Counted from the first letter of the stretch, positions 8,418 through 17,018 are shown. The stretch is DNA of 64,000 nucleotides from an uncultured Lachnospiraceae bacterium (GCA_902783375.1 CACZQN010000041.1:1-64000); one strand, 5' to 3'. Program-made: numbers and translations. The notes: a model not told the origin generated them from the letters alone.

Positions 8418-9776
8418 TCACTCCACCGGAATCATCTGGTCCATGGTCCCGAGATCCATCGTCATCTTCGACTCCTCTGTATATGGTGTCCAGACCGGAA
8501 GCCCCGATCCGTTCGGATCACCGGTCTTGATGAAATTCGCCCAGTAGTCTGCCATTCTCGTCTGCAGCTCGAAGTCATACCCGGTCATCCGCCTCCAGGT
8601 CCGGCTGATGGTTTCAAACATATAGAAAAGCTCTGAGGTGTGCCATGCGCCTTCATCATCGCCCGGCATCATTCTCGAGAACCGGAATGCGTAGACCGGC
8701 TTTCTGCCGAGCTTCAGCTGATTCTCGCAGAATGCTTTCGAACCTGCGGAGATGATCTGCCGCTTGCCCGGCTCTCTCTGTCCTTCATCTGCACACACGC
8801 AGGAGAGCATCGGAACGTCATCAAGATTTCCATGGAGGATCTCCATCCCGGTGGTGTCCATCAGAGACACGCCGTCCGGGAACTGGCGGAAGCCAAGACC
8901 CGGCATATTCTTCTCGAAATCCGTCTCCTTCATGATCTCATCCGCAGACAGTGCTCTCAGCTCCTCGATGGAACTGCAGCCATGAGCCTTCATGAATTCA
9001 ATGCCCATCTGTTCCGCCTGCTTGAACGTTGTCTTCGGGAAGTACGGATCATCCCCGCAGCGGACACCGGAATGATAGATCACCTTGGCGTATTTTCCAC
9101 GGGTGAGCGGAGAGACGGCCAGACACATGGTCATCATGCAGCCGGCTGACTGGCCGCCGATCGTGATATTATCCGGATCACCACCGAAGGCCTCGATGTT
9201 TCTGCGTGTCCACTCAAGCGCAGCGATCGCATCATACAGTGCCCAGTTGCCGCTCTTTCCGTCTTCATTTTCCGCGGACAACTCCGGATGTGCCAGGAAA
9301 CCGAACGCATTAAGTCTGTAATTATAGGTGACAAGGATCACCCCGCGCTTTGCGAAGCCCTCACCGTCATTTTCAAGCTCATGTCCGAAGCCGCCGAAGT
9401 TCCCGCCGCCGTGTGTCCAGAAGAAGACCGGGAGCTTATCCGTCGTCTTCTCCGCCGGCGTCCAGACATTGATATACAGGCAGTCCTCACTGATCGGATA
9501 GGATGTCGGGTACAGGTTCTTCGCGCCGACCTCATAGGAGCGGTCAAACTGCACCGCTGCCGGACCGAAGTCAAAGCACTCTCTCACGCCCTCCCATGGT
9601 TCAGCCGGCTGCGGGCGGCGGAAGCGAAGCTCCCCGACCGGCGGCTTTGCAAACGGGATTCCCTTAAAGACCGTGCAGATCTGGTTGCCGCCCGGCACCC
9701 CACGGACAAAACCGGTGTCGATCTTCGTCTCACGGATCGGGTTGCGGTAATTGGTATCAAGATGTGGAATTCTCAT
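8418..9776 (-). CDS. Carboxylesterase type B
   Basis: A 452-residue member of the type-B carboxylesterase family. It has the family opening GIPFAKPPVGELRFR (about 40-54), the EDCLYINVWTP motif near residue 97, the oxyanion HGGGNFGG near residue 120, the nucleophile elbow GGQSAGCM near residue 208 and WHTSELFYMF with the catalytic His near residue 378. AAAGGAGTAC precedes the ATG. It is shorter than many family members (about 500) but all catalytic regions are present. No signal peptide. Likely cleaves aryl or alkyl esters; substrate unknown. Confidence 0.9.
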   Translation of the reverse strand: MRIPHLDTNYRNPIRETKIDTGFVRGVPGGNQICTVFKGIPFAKPPVGELRFRRPQPAEPWEGVRECFDFGPAAVQFDRSYEVGAKNLYPTSYPISEDCLYINVWTPAEKTTDKLPVFFWTHGGGNFGGFGHELENDGEGFAKRGVILVTYNYRLNAFGFLAHPELSAENEDGKSGNWALYDAIAALEWTRRNIEAFGGDPDNITIGGQSAGCMMTMCLAVSPLTRGKYAKVIYHSGVRCGDDPYFPKTTFKQAEQMGIEFMKAHGCSSIEELRALSADEIMKETDFEKNMPGLGFRQFPDGVSLMDTTGMEILHGNLDDVPMLSCVCADEGQREPGKRQIISAGSKAFCENQLKLGRKPVYAFRFSRMMPGDDEGAWHTSELFYMFETISRTWRRMTGYDFELQTRMADYWANFIKTGDPNGSGLPVWTPYTEESKMTMDLGTMDQMIPVE

Positions 9777-9818
9777 GGCTGTACTCCTTTCATTCCCTGT
9801 TATATGAAGGGACTAAAA

Positions 9819-9869
9819 TACCCCCTATTCGATACGTTTCTCCACATCCATCGTATCATACAGGGGGTA
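9819..9869 (-). terminator. Two-part hairpin terminator between minus-strand genes
   Basis: TACCCCCT pairs with AGGGGGTA and, inside it, GATACG pairs with CGTATC. On the minus strand the stem ends in ATTTTAG. It lies 120 bases past the stop of the lipoprotein gene at 9986-10792 and just upstream of the carboxylesterase start. Confidence 0.65.
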
Positions 9870-9985
9870 CACTCTCAATATCAGATGATATTCTTCTTGT
9901 TGTTACTTATGATTATCATGCCAAAATCTTATGTTATGTTATATTAATTCGCAGGTTATTGCATCTTTCTTTGATTCTTTTATTC

Positions 9986-10792
9986 TCATTCCCATTTTAT
10001 CACAAGTTCAGTTTCCCCTTTGTTCTGATCCACATAGGCCAGTAACTCCTCGAGGGCCTTCGCCGCATAAACGGCAGAGATTTCTTTTCCTTCTGAACCC
10101 GTTACAGACGTGATCTCTCTGACTACAAGATCCACTGTGATATGACTACCGTCAACAGATGTCTCAGGAAAAAAGTCAGCTTCGATCGTACTCTTAACCT
10201 TGTCAACTGCGATGTTCCTGATCGTCATCGACCGTTCTGTAAACCACATTTCCATAGCATTGAACTGTTTCTCTGCTTCTTTTTGCGACACCCCGGAAAA
10301 TGCCGTGAACCCGATGTCCTCCGTGTTCTTGAATTTTCCCATATAGTAAAAATCCGTCTGCGTTTCATCTTCGGGATTCACTCTTTGATAGAAGAAGTAG
10401 TCACAGATATCCGTCGATCCTTTGGAAAGAAGACTCCCGTTCGCCTCTGCTCTTGCCAGACCCTGCTCATAAATGGACGGCCCAGTAAACGACCCGGTTA
10501 TAACGAGACTAAACATAAGCGCGTCATCCTTGTATACCTCACATGTGGCTGGGGGAGTCGCCGAAGCAGTTTCTCTTTCCGCATACTCCTCGGCAGAAAG
10601 ATCTCTGTCCGGGACAAGCACAACATATCCCTCTCCAGATAGGAAACGTACGTTCAGGGTATGCGTTCCTGCTTCCCGAGAGTAGTCCGCCGCCCTCGGT
10701 TGATCTGCTTTCCGGTCTGTCTCAGGTTTTATCGTGCAGCCGGATACAACCAAGGCCATGACAAGTATAAAAAGCATCGCAATTCTTCTCAT
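9986..10792 (-). CDS. Uncharacterised lipoprotein
   Basis: A 268-residue lipoprotein of unrecognised family. The start at 10792 (MRRIAMLFIL) gives a clean lipoprotein signal with lipobox VVSGC (Cys19) and is preceded by AAAAGGGT. The mature part is hydrophilic and mixed alpha/beta in appearance, with no recognised motif. The C-terminal end (AALEELLAYVDQNKGETELV type) looks helical. It lies at the edge of the AT-rich agr-like island, on the same strand as the island's secreted protein, but its own base composition looks intermediate. No function can be assigned. Confidence 0.7.
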   Translation of the reverse strand: MRRIAMLFILVMALVVSGCTIKPETDRKADQPRAADYSREAGTHTLNVRFLSGEGYVVLVPDRDLSAEEYAERETASATPPATCEVYKDDALMFSLVITGSFTGPSIYEQGLARAEANGSLLSKGSTDICDYFFYQRVNPEDETQTDFYYMGKFKNTEDIGFTAFSGVSQKEAEKQFNAMEMWFTERSMTIRNIAVDKVKSTIEADFFPETSVDGSHITVDLVVREITSVTGSEGKEISAVYAAKALEELLAYVDQNKGETELVIKWE

Positions 10793-10864
10793 ATCATACC
10801 CTTTTCTAAGCTTTAGATCGTCTATAGCTGACAATGCTATTATATTGCAACAGATAAATGCTTA

Positions 10865-11674
10865 CTACATCCAAAAATAATTAATGGTAAATGTTTGCCT
10901 AGTCCCATTAATATACAAAGATCCTTTTGTATAACCACTGTATGGTTCAATCATGCAGACTCCATCAGACATATATTGCGTTTCTGTATAATGTGTACCA
11001 GCAGTCGGGCTAGTCACAGTGCGAGATACACTCCAATCAATAAATGTTCCCGCTGGTGTAAACGTAGAACCACTATATGTATATTTCTTCCCTCTCATAA
11101 CCCCTTGTGCGTAAAAATTTGTAACTGTCGGAGAATATCCGCTATTATTAGTATACCAGAATACCAGTTGAAATGGACGATAATACAATTCCAATGCACT
11201 TACGTAATAGTAGCTAATATATATACTTGCAGTTACAGTAAGTTCAGTATATGGATATGTGTCTGAGACGCTTCCACTTACCCAACTTCTTGTAGTGTAC
11301 CCAGGTGCCGCTGTTTTGATATATTCCCCCTTTGCATCACGCGCATAGCCAGTCAAAGTAGATAACACTAATGTACCATCATCTATATAATACAATGCAA
11401 TCATGGTTGGCACACCATCTATGTTTTTATAGAGGACTTCACCGACATTGTTGCTATCGATGTTATTGTCCTCCAGATAATCTTTTACATCTTCATCAAG
11501 ATCACAGAATAATATAACTTCATCGGCATCCTCACTCAAGATTTTCTCCGCAGCGTTTTCAAGGGCAGAATATGAGACCGACATAATCAAGGATGTATTA
11601 TCTTTTGCCAGTGCGCTCTCTTCAATCGAAAGTACCATGATAATCGCCATTAATACTGTAATGATCTTTTTCAT
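10865..11674 (-). CDS. Secreted beta-rich protein linked to agr-like locus
   Basis: A 269-residue exported protein: signal peptide MKKIITVLMAIIMVLS to about residue 23, AAAGGAGC before the ATG. The first third is helical and acidic (ENAAEKILSEDADEVILFCD). The rest is rich in Tyr, Thr and Ser, typical of secreted beta-sandwich proteins (TVTASIYISYYYVSALELYY). No enzymatic motif is visible. It lies 53 bases downstream of the AgrD-like gene on the same strand, so it is probably in the same transcript and may be the immediate output of the quorum circuit. The AT-rich composition contrasts with the flanking genes, which suggests the island was acquired. Confidence 0.75.
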   Translation of the reverse strand: MKKIITVLMAIIMVLSIEESALAKDNTSLIMSVSYSALENAAEKILSEDADEVILFCDLDEDVKDYLEDNNIDSNNVGEVLYKNIDGVPTMIALYYIDDGTLVLSTLTGYARDAKGEYIKTAAPGYTTRSWVSGSVSDTYPYTELTVTASIYISYYYVSALELYYRPFQLVFWYTNNSGYSPTVTNFYAQGVMRGKKYTYSGSTFTPAGTFIDWSVSRTVTSPTAGTHYTETQYMSDGVCMIEPYSGYTKGSLYINGTRQTFTINYFWM

Positions 11675-11727
11675 TTTTTGCTCCTTTCACATAACCCTTC
11701 TGTCTTTAAGATGCTGAATTGGTCACA

Positions 11728-11997
11728 TCATTTTGAGCAATACAACAAGATGTAACCAATCAGCAAACTCAAGAAACCTAAAAGCATATATTTCTCATGC
11801 TTCTGTATTACTCTGACATACTGTTGTATACCCCCCCCCCGAGAATTCCTGATATTTCCATTTTTCAATTTCTCTGGGACTGTTGGTTCAAATGTGCCTT
11901 TGATGCTTGCAGCGCCAGCATTCTTGATTGAGACTCGGCGTACATATTCGAGAACCCTCTCTAACATATTTTTTTCAATCCTGTTTTTTTTGCTCAT
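11728..11997 (-). CDS. AgrD-like autoinducer precursor with membrane-helix tail
   Basis: An 89-residue protein. The start at 11997 is fixed by GGGAGGTGATAAC. Residues 8-27 form an amphipathic helix. The segment AASIKGTFEPTVPEKLKN (29-46) aligns without gaps to the AgrD family: the C. perfringens core ACLWFT followed by HQPEEPKSL has Cys where this protein has Ser31. By analogy the signal is a Ser-lactone ring of about SIKGT released from the FEPTVPEKL recognition tail. Unlike usual AgrD (about 40-55 residues) the frame goes on past a G10 tract (plus-strand 11831-11840) into a hydrophobic helix (YMLLGFLSLLIGYILLY). A one-base change in the tract would stop translation 10-15 residues later. The AgrD identity is inferred from motif and neighbours. 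Confidence 0.7.
   Translation of the reverse strand: MSKKNRIEKNMLERVLEYVRRVSIKNAGAASIKGTFEPTVPEKLKNGNIRNSRGGGIQQYVRVIQKHEKYMLLGFLSLLIGYILLYCSK
11831..11840 (-). repeat. G10 homopolymer inside the AgrD-like gene
   Basis: Ten consecutive C on the plus strand (G on the coding strand) encode part of an Arg-Gly-Gly-Gly stretch. Nine G leads to VYNSMSE and stop; eleven G leads to YTTVCQSNTEA and stop; only ten G reads into the membrane helix. Slippage at tracts of this length is a known phase-variation mechanism. Sequencing error is the alternative. Confidence 0.8.
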
Positions 11998-12128
11998 CGT
12001 TATCACCTCCCTTCTCCCTACTTTTAGGTATTTCATCAGAGGGTCGATACCAATAAAACACCTCCAGGGCTCTGCATTTCACCGCTTTATCAATTACATG
12101 AATATATTAACAATGCCAATACCATTTG

Positions 12129-12158
12129 TGTTAAATATGTCAAAAAACACTGTTTATT
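12129..12158. promoter_or_regulatory. Candidate LytTR direct repeats in divergent agr promoter region
   Basis: TGTTAAAT (12129-12136) and TGTTTATT (12151-12158) are direct repeats whose GTT cores are 22 bp apart, the spacing typical of LytTR-family (AgrA-type) binding sites. They lie about 15 bp upstream of the plus-strand -35 element. Inferred from pattern only. Confidence 0.4.
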
Positions 12159-12172
12159 TGCAAGAATAATTA

Positions 12173-12201
12173 TGGAATCGCCCTACTGACTGTGCTATAC
12201 T
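12173..12201 (+). promoter_or_regulatory. Putative promoter of the agrA-C-B operon
   Basis: A good -10 (TATACT, 12196-12201) lies 17 bp from a poor -35 (TGGAAT, 12173-12178). A weak -35 next to upstream direct repeats is what an activator-dependent promoter looks like. Confidence 0.4.
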
Positions 12202-12241
12202 TAATCCGAATGTTTAGAAAATAGAGCAGAAAGGATTCGAG

Positions 12242-12985
12242 ATGAGAATTGTTGTTTTTGATGACAGCGACGAAGATCGTAGAAGTGTAGTAACACTAAT
12301 ACAATCATGGGCATCAATGAGAATTCGTCCGGATATTATTATTCGAGAATTTGACAACATAGACAGTTTATCTTTTGCACTTCCAGAACTACTAGAATAT
12401 GACGCTTTCTTTCTCGATATCATGACATCTTGCAGCCAAGATGAGGGTTATCACCTTGCAGAGACACTCCGAACGAACGGTATATTGGCACCAATAATCT
12501 TTATAACCAACAGCAAGGCACACTTGATAGAAGCTTTTGAAATCTCTACCTTCCGATATCTGATAAAACCAGTACAAAAGAACAAACTATACGAAGCACT
12601 TGATCATATATCATCATCTCCTTCTATTTATCGCCTTCATTCCATAGTTTTCCACGGACTAGAAGACGACCTCCTGATTGAGAATGACAAGATAGCTTAC
12701 ATAGAGGCGCATACCATTAAGCATCAAGCCTCCGTTCATCTCGTAAGTTCCGAAGATGTAGACATCCGATTGTTAGGCTCTTTCTCTGACTTAACTGAAA
12801 CTATTCTATCAAAAGAGTTTGTCCAGTGTCATCGTGGTTATATCATTAATCTCAATTATGTCAGACGATATAATGCAACAGATGTGTATATATGGACCAT
12901 GGGGCAAGAAATCTTGATTCCTTTGGGAAAAAAATATCGCGACTCATTCCTCAACCAATTAATTGATTATCATAAAGAGCTGTAA
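12242..12985 (+). CDS. AgrA-like LytTR response regulator
   Basis: A 247-residue response regulator. The receiver has the acidic pair Asp7/Asp8 (VVFDDSDEDR), phospho-acceptor Asp59 (FFLDIM) and Lys109 (YLIKPV). A LytTR DNA-binding domain occupies about residues 140-245, with the typical FVQCHRGYIINLNYVRRY. AGAAAGGATTCGAG precedes the ATG. It opens the plus-strand operon; the kinase follows one base after its stop. By family it is phosphorylated by the neighbouring kinase and activates promoters carrying spaced direct repeats. It is transcribed divergently from the AgrD-like gene, so one intergenic region (11998-12241) can control both directions. Confidence 0.9.
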   Translation: MRIVVFDDSDEDRRSVVTLIQSWASMRIRPDIIIREFDNIDSLSFALPELLEYDAFFLDIMTSCSQDEGYHLAETLRTNGILAPIIFITNSKAHLIEAFEISTFRYLIKPVQKNKLYEALDHISSSPSIYRLHSIVFHGLEDDLLIENDKIAYIEAHTIKHQASVHLVSSEDVDIRLLGSFSDLTETILSKEFVQCHRGYIINLNYVRRYNATDVYIWTMGQEILIPLGKKYRDSFLNQLIDYHKEL

Positions 12986-12986
12986 C

Positions 12987-14309
12987 ATGATGTGGACACT
13001 ATATGAAATATGCCTGAACTTATTTCAAAGCTTTCTTTTCGTTTGGTTCGTTACAAAGATGTTGCCCAAGAAGCATCAGGAGTACTATTCAACTATCTCC
13101 TGCATTCTCTTGACAACTGTTTCCTTGTCATCGTATCTGTTTTTTAGCATGCCGACATGGGACACATGGATCTTTGTATTCCTTGTTTTATATGCAGTTT
13201 TTTTCTTTAAGGGTTCCCTGGCGCAACGTCTATTTTGGTGTATGATTCCAATAATAGTATCAATGGGCTTAGCGGGAGTCATGTATTATTGTTTTTCACT
13301 AATCATGGGTTCCGATAGAGACAGCCTCCTTGTTCCTGGGGCGACACGAATCATCTTCACCTTGATCACAAATTTTCTTTTCTGGATCACATTGTTTCAT
13401 ATCACTCAGAGGTACCCAAACAACGATCTGTCCGGGAATCCCTCCTATTTACCTCTGATTACAGATTTATTATGTATCATTTTGATAGATTTGTTCTTTT
13501 CTACGCAAAGCAAATATAATCTACCCTACCGTTATCTTTTCGTAGGATGTGGCATTTCAATTCTGATTGGTCTCGTCTCTATTATTGCAAACAGAATCTT
13601 CCTTCACTATATCGTTCATGACCAGGAACTTCGTTTTCAAGAGAGAGAGCTCAAGGAGAATATACTTCAAATGGAGTCGCTGAATGAAACTTATAAAACC
13701 ACTCTGAAACTCCGTCATGATCTAAATGCTTACGTCAACGATATAAAAAAATTGGTGGACAGAGGTGAGCTTCAGTGCATCCCTGAGTATATCCACCAAA
13801 TTGAAGAAATTTACAGTTCCGAGTTCACTACAGCTAATCTTGCTTTAGATTCTGTCCTCTCGATAAAAGTGAAAAAGATCCACTCTATGGGAATTGATTT
13901 TCGCGGGGGCAATCTTCACTATACCGGACTTGCTCAAATCAGTGACCTTGAATTATGTTCCATCGTTTCAAATATGTTAGATAATGCTGTAGAGGCACTA
14001 ACAGAAAGAATTACCATTTCGAGTAAACCATACATCCAATTAGAGTTTATGTATTATCCGGCCGGACTCATGATCTTATGCGAAAACCCGCTTTATGGGG
14101 AACTACCAAAAACACGAAATTCCTTTATTTATTCTCAAAAGGAAGAACAATATCATGGCTTGGGGATATCAATCATAGATAAGATTGCCCAAGACGCTGG
14201 CGGTCGAATGGATATCATTATTAGTAATGATCTTTTCCGTATTCTTGTTTATATCCCACTAAAACGTGAATCATCCACAAACGCTGAGGTCAATCATGAG
14301 ACTTGCTGA
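12987..14309 (+). CDS. AgrC-like GHKL sensor histidine kinase
   Basis: About 440 residues. The ATG at 12987 or 12990 follows the regulator stop at once, so translation is probably coupled. The N-terminal 210 residues hold six to seven hydrophobic segments and no large loop, as in AgrC peptide receptors. The cytoplasmic part has LKLRHDLNAYVND with phospho-His near residue 244, an N-box SNMLDNAVEAL near 328-337 and a G-box GLGISIIDKIA near 390. This is the HATPase_c_5 GHKL class. It would sense the peptide made from the AgrD-like precursor. It overlaps the next gene by 14 bases. Confidence 0.9.
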   Translation: MMWTLYEICLNLFQSFLFVWFVTKMLPKKHQEYYSTISCILLTTVSLSSYLFFSMPTWDTWIFVFLVLYAVFFFKGSLAQRLFWCMIPIIVSMGLAGVMYYCFSLIMGSDRDSLLVPGATRIIFTLITNFLFWITLFHITQRYPNNDLSGNPSYLPLITDLLCIILIDLFFSTQSKYNLPYRYLFVGCGISILIGLVSIIANRIFLHYIVHDQELRFQERELKENILQMESLNETYKTTLKLRHDLNAYVNDIKKLVDRGELQCIPEYIHQIEEIYSSEFTTANLALDSVLSIKVKKIHSMGIDFRGGNLHYTGLAQISDLELCSIVSNMLDNAVEALTERITISSKPYIQLEFMYYPAGLMILCENPLYGELPKTRNSFIYSQKEEQYHGLGISIIDKIAQDAGGRMDIIISNDLFRILVYIPLKRESSTNAEVNHETC

Positions 14310-14886
14310 TTACATTACTGATTATTTAGTTGAAAATGGATATATTCCACCAGAAGAACACAGTATTTATTCTTACGGATTTGATGTGATAGTCTACACA
14401 ATTTGGTCCACAGCCTTGTTAATCTTGATGGGTCTCCTCATGAAGCAGTTCCTTGCGTCTCTTATCATCATTTTCGGGTTTTATTCACTCCAATCAGTAG
14501 GTGGAGGTTATCATGCAAAGACACATTTCCGTTGCATGCTGACAATGATTATAGGTTTATATCTCGGACTACATTTTGTTAATCTACGGAATTTCCCAAT
14601 AATCCTTTGGACTTTGTTCTTCATCAACTCCATCATCCTATTGGTTGTCCCCTTAGTCTTACACCCAAACAAGGCTTATCTGAAAAGAATTAACAATCAC
14701 CTTGTGGTTAAGTCATTCTTGTTAACATCTTCTCTGATAATTATTACAGTTTGTGTGAATACTTATACGAGCACATTTTTGTATGCCTTCGCGGCAACAT
14801 TTACCTTGGCAGGAATCTCCAGAGTATCAGGAAAAATCCTTTATCAAAGAATACAGATTCAGTCCTCAAACCAGGATTTCGACTAG
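14296..14886 (+). CDS. AgrB-like peptide-processing membrane protease
   Basis: A 196-residue membrane protein. The start at 14296 is set by GAGGTCAATC inside the kinase gene. It has the AgrB signature GGGYHAKTHFRC, giving the catalytic pair His73 and Cys80, and about five hydrophobic segments afterwards. Family members cut the AgrD precursor at the C-terminal side of the core and close the (thio)lactone ring. In classical agr the order is B-D-C-A on one strand; here B is the last gene of an A-C-B operon and the precursor is on the other strand. The catalytic residues are intact, so the system looks functional. Confidence 0.9.
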   Translation: MRLADYITDYLVENGYIPPEEHSIYSYGFDVIVYTIWSTALLILMGLLMKQFLASLIIIFGFYSLQSVGGGYHAKTHFRCMLTMIIGLYLGLHFVNLRNFPIILWTLFFINSIILLVVPLVLHPNKAYLKRINNHLVVKSFLLTSSLIIITVCVNTYTSTFLYAFAATFTLAGISRVSGKILYQRIQIQSSNQDFD

Positions 14887-14912
14887 AAACGATCATTCTG
14901 ATCTTTCTAGTC
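14881..14912 (+). terminator. Hairpin at the end of the agr-like operon
   Basis: GACTAGAAA pairs with TTTCTAGTC around a 14-nt loop; the agrB-like stop codon is in the left arm. No T run follows, so it may be an mRNA-end stabiliser or a weak terminator. The rest of 14913-15143 holds only a short reading remnant (14997-15059) resembling the start of a GNAT acetyltransferase, broken by two stops. Confidence 0.4.
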
Positions 14913-15143
14913 AACCGCTCGGGCACCTCATCCCCTGTCTTTTAGAAGGATGGCTTGACTATATATGCAGTTAATACGAATTCTAATCATACACTCATCC
15001 TTGCCAGACCAGACGATATCCTGAGCATGCATGACTAGATCGAAGAAATTCTTTCATAATAGTCGAAAGGTCATCTTTTTCCAGCCTCTTTCCGTCTCCC
15101 ATCACTTCGCCAGCCACCCGCGCGGTGCTTCAGTCCAGGGACA

Positions 15144-15764
15144 TTAGTCCCCACATTCCACGGTCAGGTTCTTGAAGTATCCATCCGTCCCGATATCGAC
15201 GTAGAGGCCTACGGAGCCGGACGCTGTACTGCCATGTTTCATGTCCTCTACTGTGAGCACCTGCACGCCATCCACTGAGAAGACTGCCTTTTCATCCTGA
15301 ATCTCTGCCCGGATATGGCACCATTCCCCGAGGGCGATGGTGTCGACCGTATGCTCATACTTTGTGATGCCGAACTCCCGGAAGTAGGAGAAGGTATAGC
15401 CCGGATAGGAGAAATACTGGCAGCCGTGGGCTTTCCTGACCGGATCTGTGCAGTCCCTTCCATTCGTCGGACGGATATAAAAGGACTCGAATTCACTGTC
15501 CGCTTCATTCGCCCGGAACACGATCCCGATAAACCCGCGGGCATATTCCGGCGCATCCGGCAGCAGTTTCCCGCAGACATCCAGTTCGATGACGCCATTG
15601 TGGAAAGAGAGATCTGCAAGCTTCACATAGGTATTCTCATCTGCAAGATCGGTCTTTTCTGTCTTGTACAGGCGGAGCACCTCTCCATCGACCGCATGCG
15701 TCGTGTGCACATCGATCAGGTCCTGCTCCTGCCACTGTGGGGCTGATAAAAATCTCTTTTTCAT
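15144..15764 (-). CDS. Concanavalin-A-like / LamG-fold domain protein
   Basis: A 206-residue single-domain protein without a signal peptide. The pattern of beta strands (FHNGVIELDVCGKLL, GFIGIVFRAN, SFYIRPTNGR, WCHIRAEIQDEKAVFSVDGVQVLTV, GSVGLYVDIGTDGYFKNLTV) matches the concanavalin-A-like jelly roll seen in DUF1080/GH-associated carbohydrate modules. AAAGGAGAC precedes the ATG. It lies just downstream of an AraC regulator on the same strand and near two GH43 genes, so a role in handling pentose oligosaccharides is plausible. Whether it binds or cleaves sugar cannot be told from the sequence. Confidence 0.75.
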   Translation of the reverse strand: MKKRFLSAPQWQEQDLIDVHTTHAVDGEVLRLYKTEKTDLADENTYVKLADLSFHNGVIELDVCGKLLPDAPEYARGFIGIVFRANEADSEFESFYIRPTNGRDCTDPVRKAHGCQYFSYPGYTFSYFREFGITKYEHTVDTIALGEWCHIRAEIQDEKAVFSVDGVQVLTVEDMKHGSTASGSVGLYVDIGTDGYFKNLTVECGD

Positions 15765-15830
15765 TGATCTGTCTCCTTTCGGTCAGGCCTCCTTGCCTGT
15801 ATTTCTCTCACGCAGTCTATTCGCTGACCA

Positions 15831-16919
15831 TCATTGCTTCTGCTGCTTCCTGTATGCCTTCGGCGTCATGCCGTATCTTTTTCTGAAATCCTGATAGAAC
15901 TGGGACAGGTTCTGATATCCGACGTCCAGGGCGATCTCCCGGACAGCATCTCCGCTAGTCCGCAGCCGTCTTGCCGCTTCCTCCATCCGGTACTCTGTCC
16001 GGAGTTCCTGAAAACTTCTCCCGGTCTCCTTCCGGATGATGGCGCTCATATAAGTCGATGCGTAACCGAAGCGCTTCGCCAGATCCTCGAGTGTGCACTG
16101 GCGATAGAACTGCTGCAGGTAGGAAAGGATCTCCTGCCGGTCTGCCTTCAGTTTCCGGTTCCTGTGGGGGAAAGTAGCCCCGACTGAGCCCTCCGCATTC
16201 TGAAGGGCGTTCCTGTCTGATCCCGCATCGGATAGAATATGATCCGACAGAAGACTACCCGGGCCGCCTGCTCCTTCCGTCTTCCCCGCCCGTCTGACGA
16301 TCCTCGCCAGCACCGCGAACAGCATCGGGAAGCAGCCGGCGATTGCTGCCACGGACAGGCTGTCCGCATTCAGATATTCAAAATAGATCAGCCGCAGGGT
16401 CTCAAGGAACTGTGCATCCCCATCGGTGTGGATCACCAGGCTTTCGTCCAGTCCTTCCTCTTCCACATCCCGGACAAAGAAATCCCGGATCAGCGGATTA
16501 TTCGAGAAGCGGAACATCGCCTCCCCGGTAAAGAGGCGGGGCTTGAACTGCAGCCGCAGCACGATATCGCCGGCACCGAGCGGCAGAATCCGGTGCTCCG
16601 CCCTTCTCCCGATCAGGCAGACGTCCCCCGCCCGCATTGACACAGGCCTGCCGCCGATCTCCTGCATGGCCTTTCCCGCATAGACCACCAACATCTCAAA
16701 ATAGTGATGCCGGTGGCGCGGTTCTTCCACGTACCGGTTCTGGCGGCAGATGTGGAACATCCCGATCTGGCCCTCATACAGGGCATCCGTGCTGACATAG
16801 CCATCCGCATCGACACTGAAACCCCGATCCGTACTTTCTCCCGCCGCTCTTCTTACCAGCGCCTCCGTCTCGGATGTATTCTGTGTAAATAGATACGCAT
16901 CCAGTTCATTCAGGTTCAT
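15831..16919 (-). CDS. AraC-family transcriptional regulator
   Basis: A 362-residue regulator. The N-terminal part has a cupin-like sugar-binding fold (HRHHYFEMLVVYAGKAMQEIGG near residues 70-90, GDVCLIGRRAEHRI). The C-terminal 100 residues are a double helix-turn-helix with the AraC signature (LAKRFGYASTYMSAIIRKETG and IALDVGYQNLSQFYQDFRKRYG). A roughly 40-residue Gly/Ser-rich linker separates them. GGAGGGGAAGGGT precedes the ATG. It is divergent from the GH43 beta-xylosidase gene (170-base intergenic region), the usual layout for local control of a xylan or arabinan locus. Confidence 0.92.
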   Translation of the reverse strand: MNLNELDAYLFTQNTSETEALVRRAAGESTDRGFSVDADGYVSTDALYEGQIGMFHICRQNRYVEEPRHRHHYFEMLVVYAGKAMQEIGGRPVSMRAGDVCLIGRRAEHRILPLGAGDIVLRLQFKPRLFTGEAMFRFSNNPLIRDFFVRDVEEEGLDESLVIHTDGDAQFLETLRLIYFEYLNADSLSVAAIAGCFPMLFAVLARIVRRAGKTEGAGGPGSLLSDHILSDAGSDRNALQNAEGSVGATFPHRNRKLKADRQEILSYLQQFYRQCTLEDLAKRFGYASTYMSAIIRKETGRSFQELRTEYRMEEAARRLRTSGDAVREIALDVGYQNLSQFYQDFRKRYGMTPKAYRKQQKQ

Positions 16920-17018
16920 ACCCTTCCCCTCCGTAACAACTATTATATCGTTTCACAGAGCGGTCAGCAAGAGCCGCAGGAACGGAAGCGCACAGGAATT
17001 TCCGTACAGGAATTGCAT

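Noticed and set aside
14997..15059. GNAT acetyltransferase start (ILARPDDILSMHD)
   Set aside because: Only about 20 codons, interrupted by two stops; could be a decayed remnant but too short to call.
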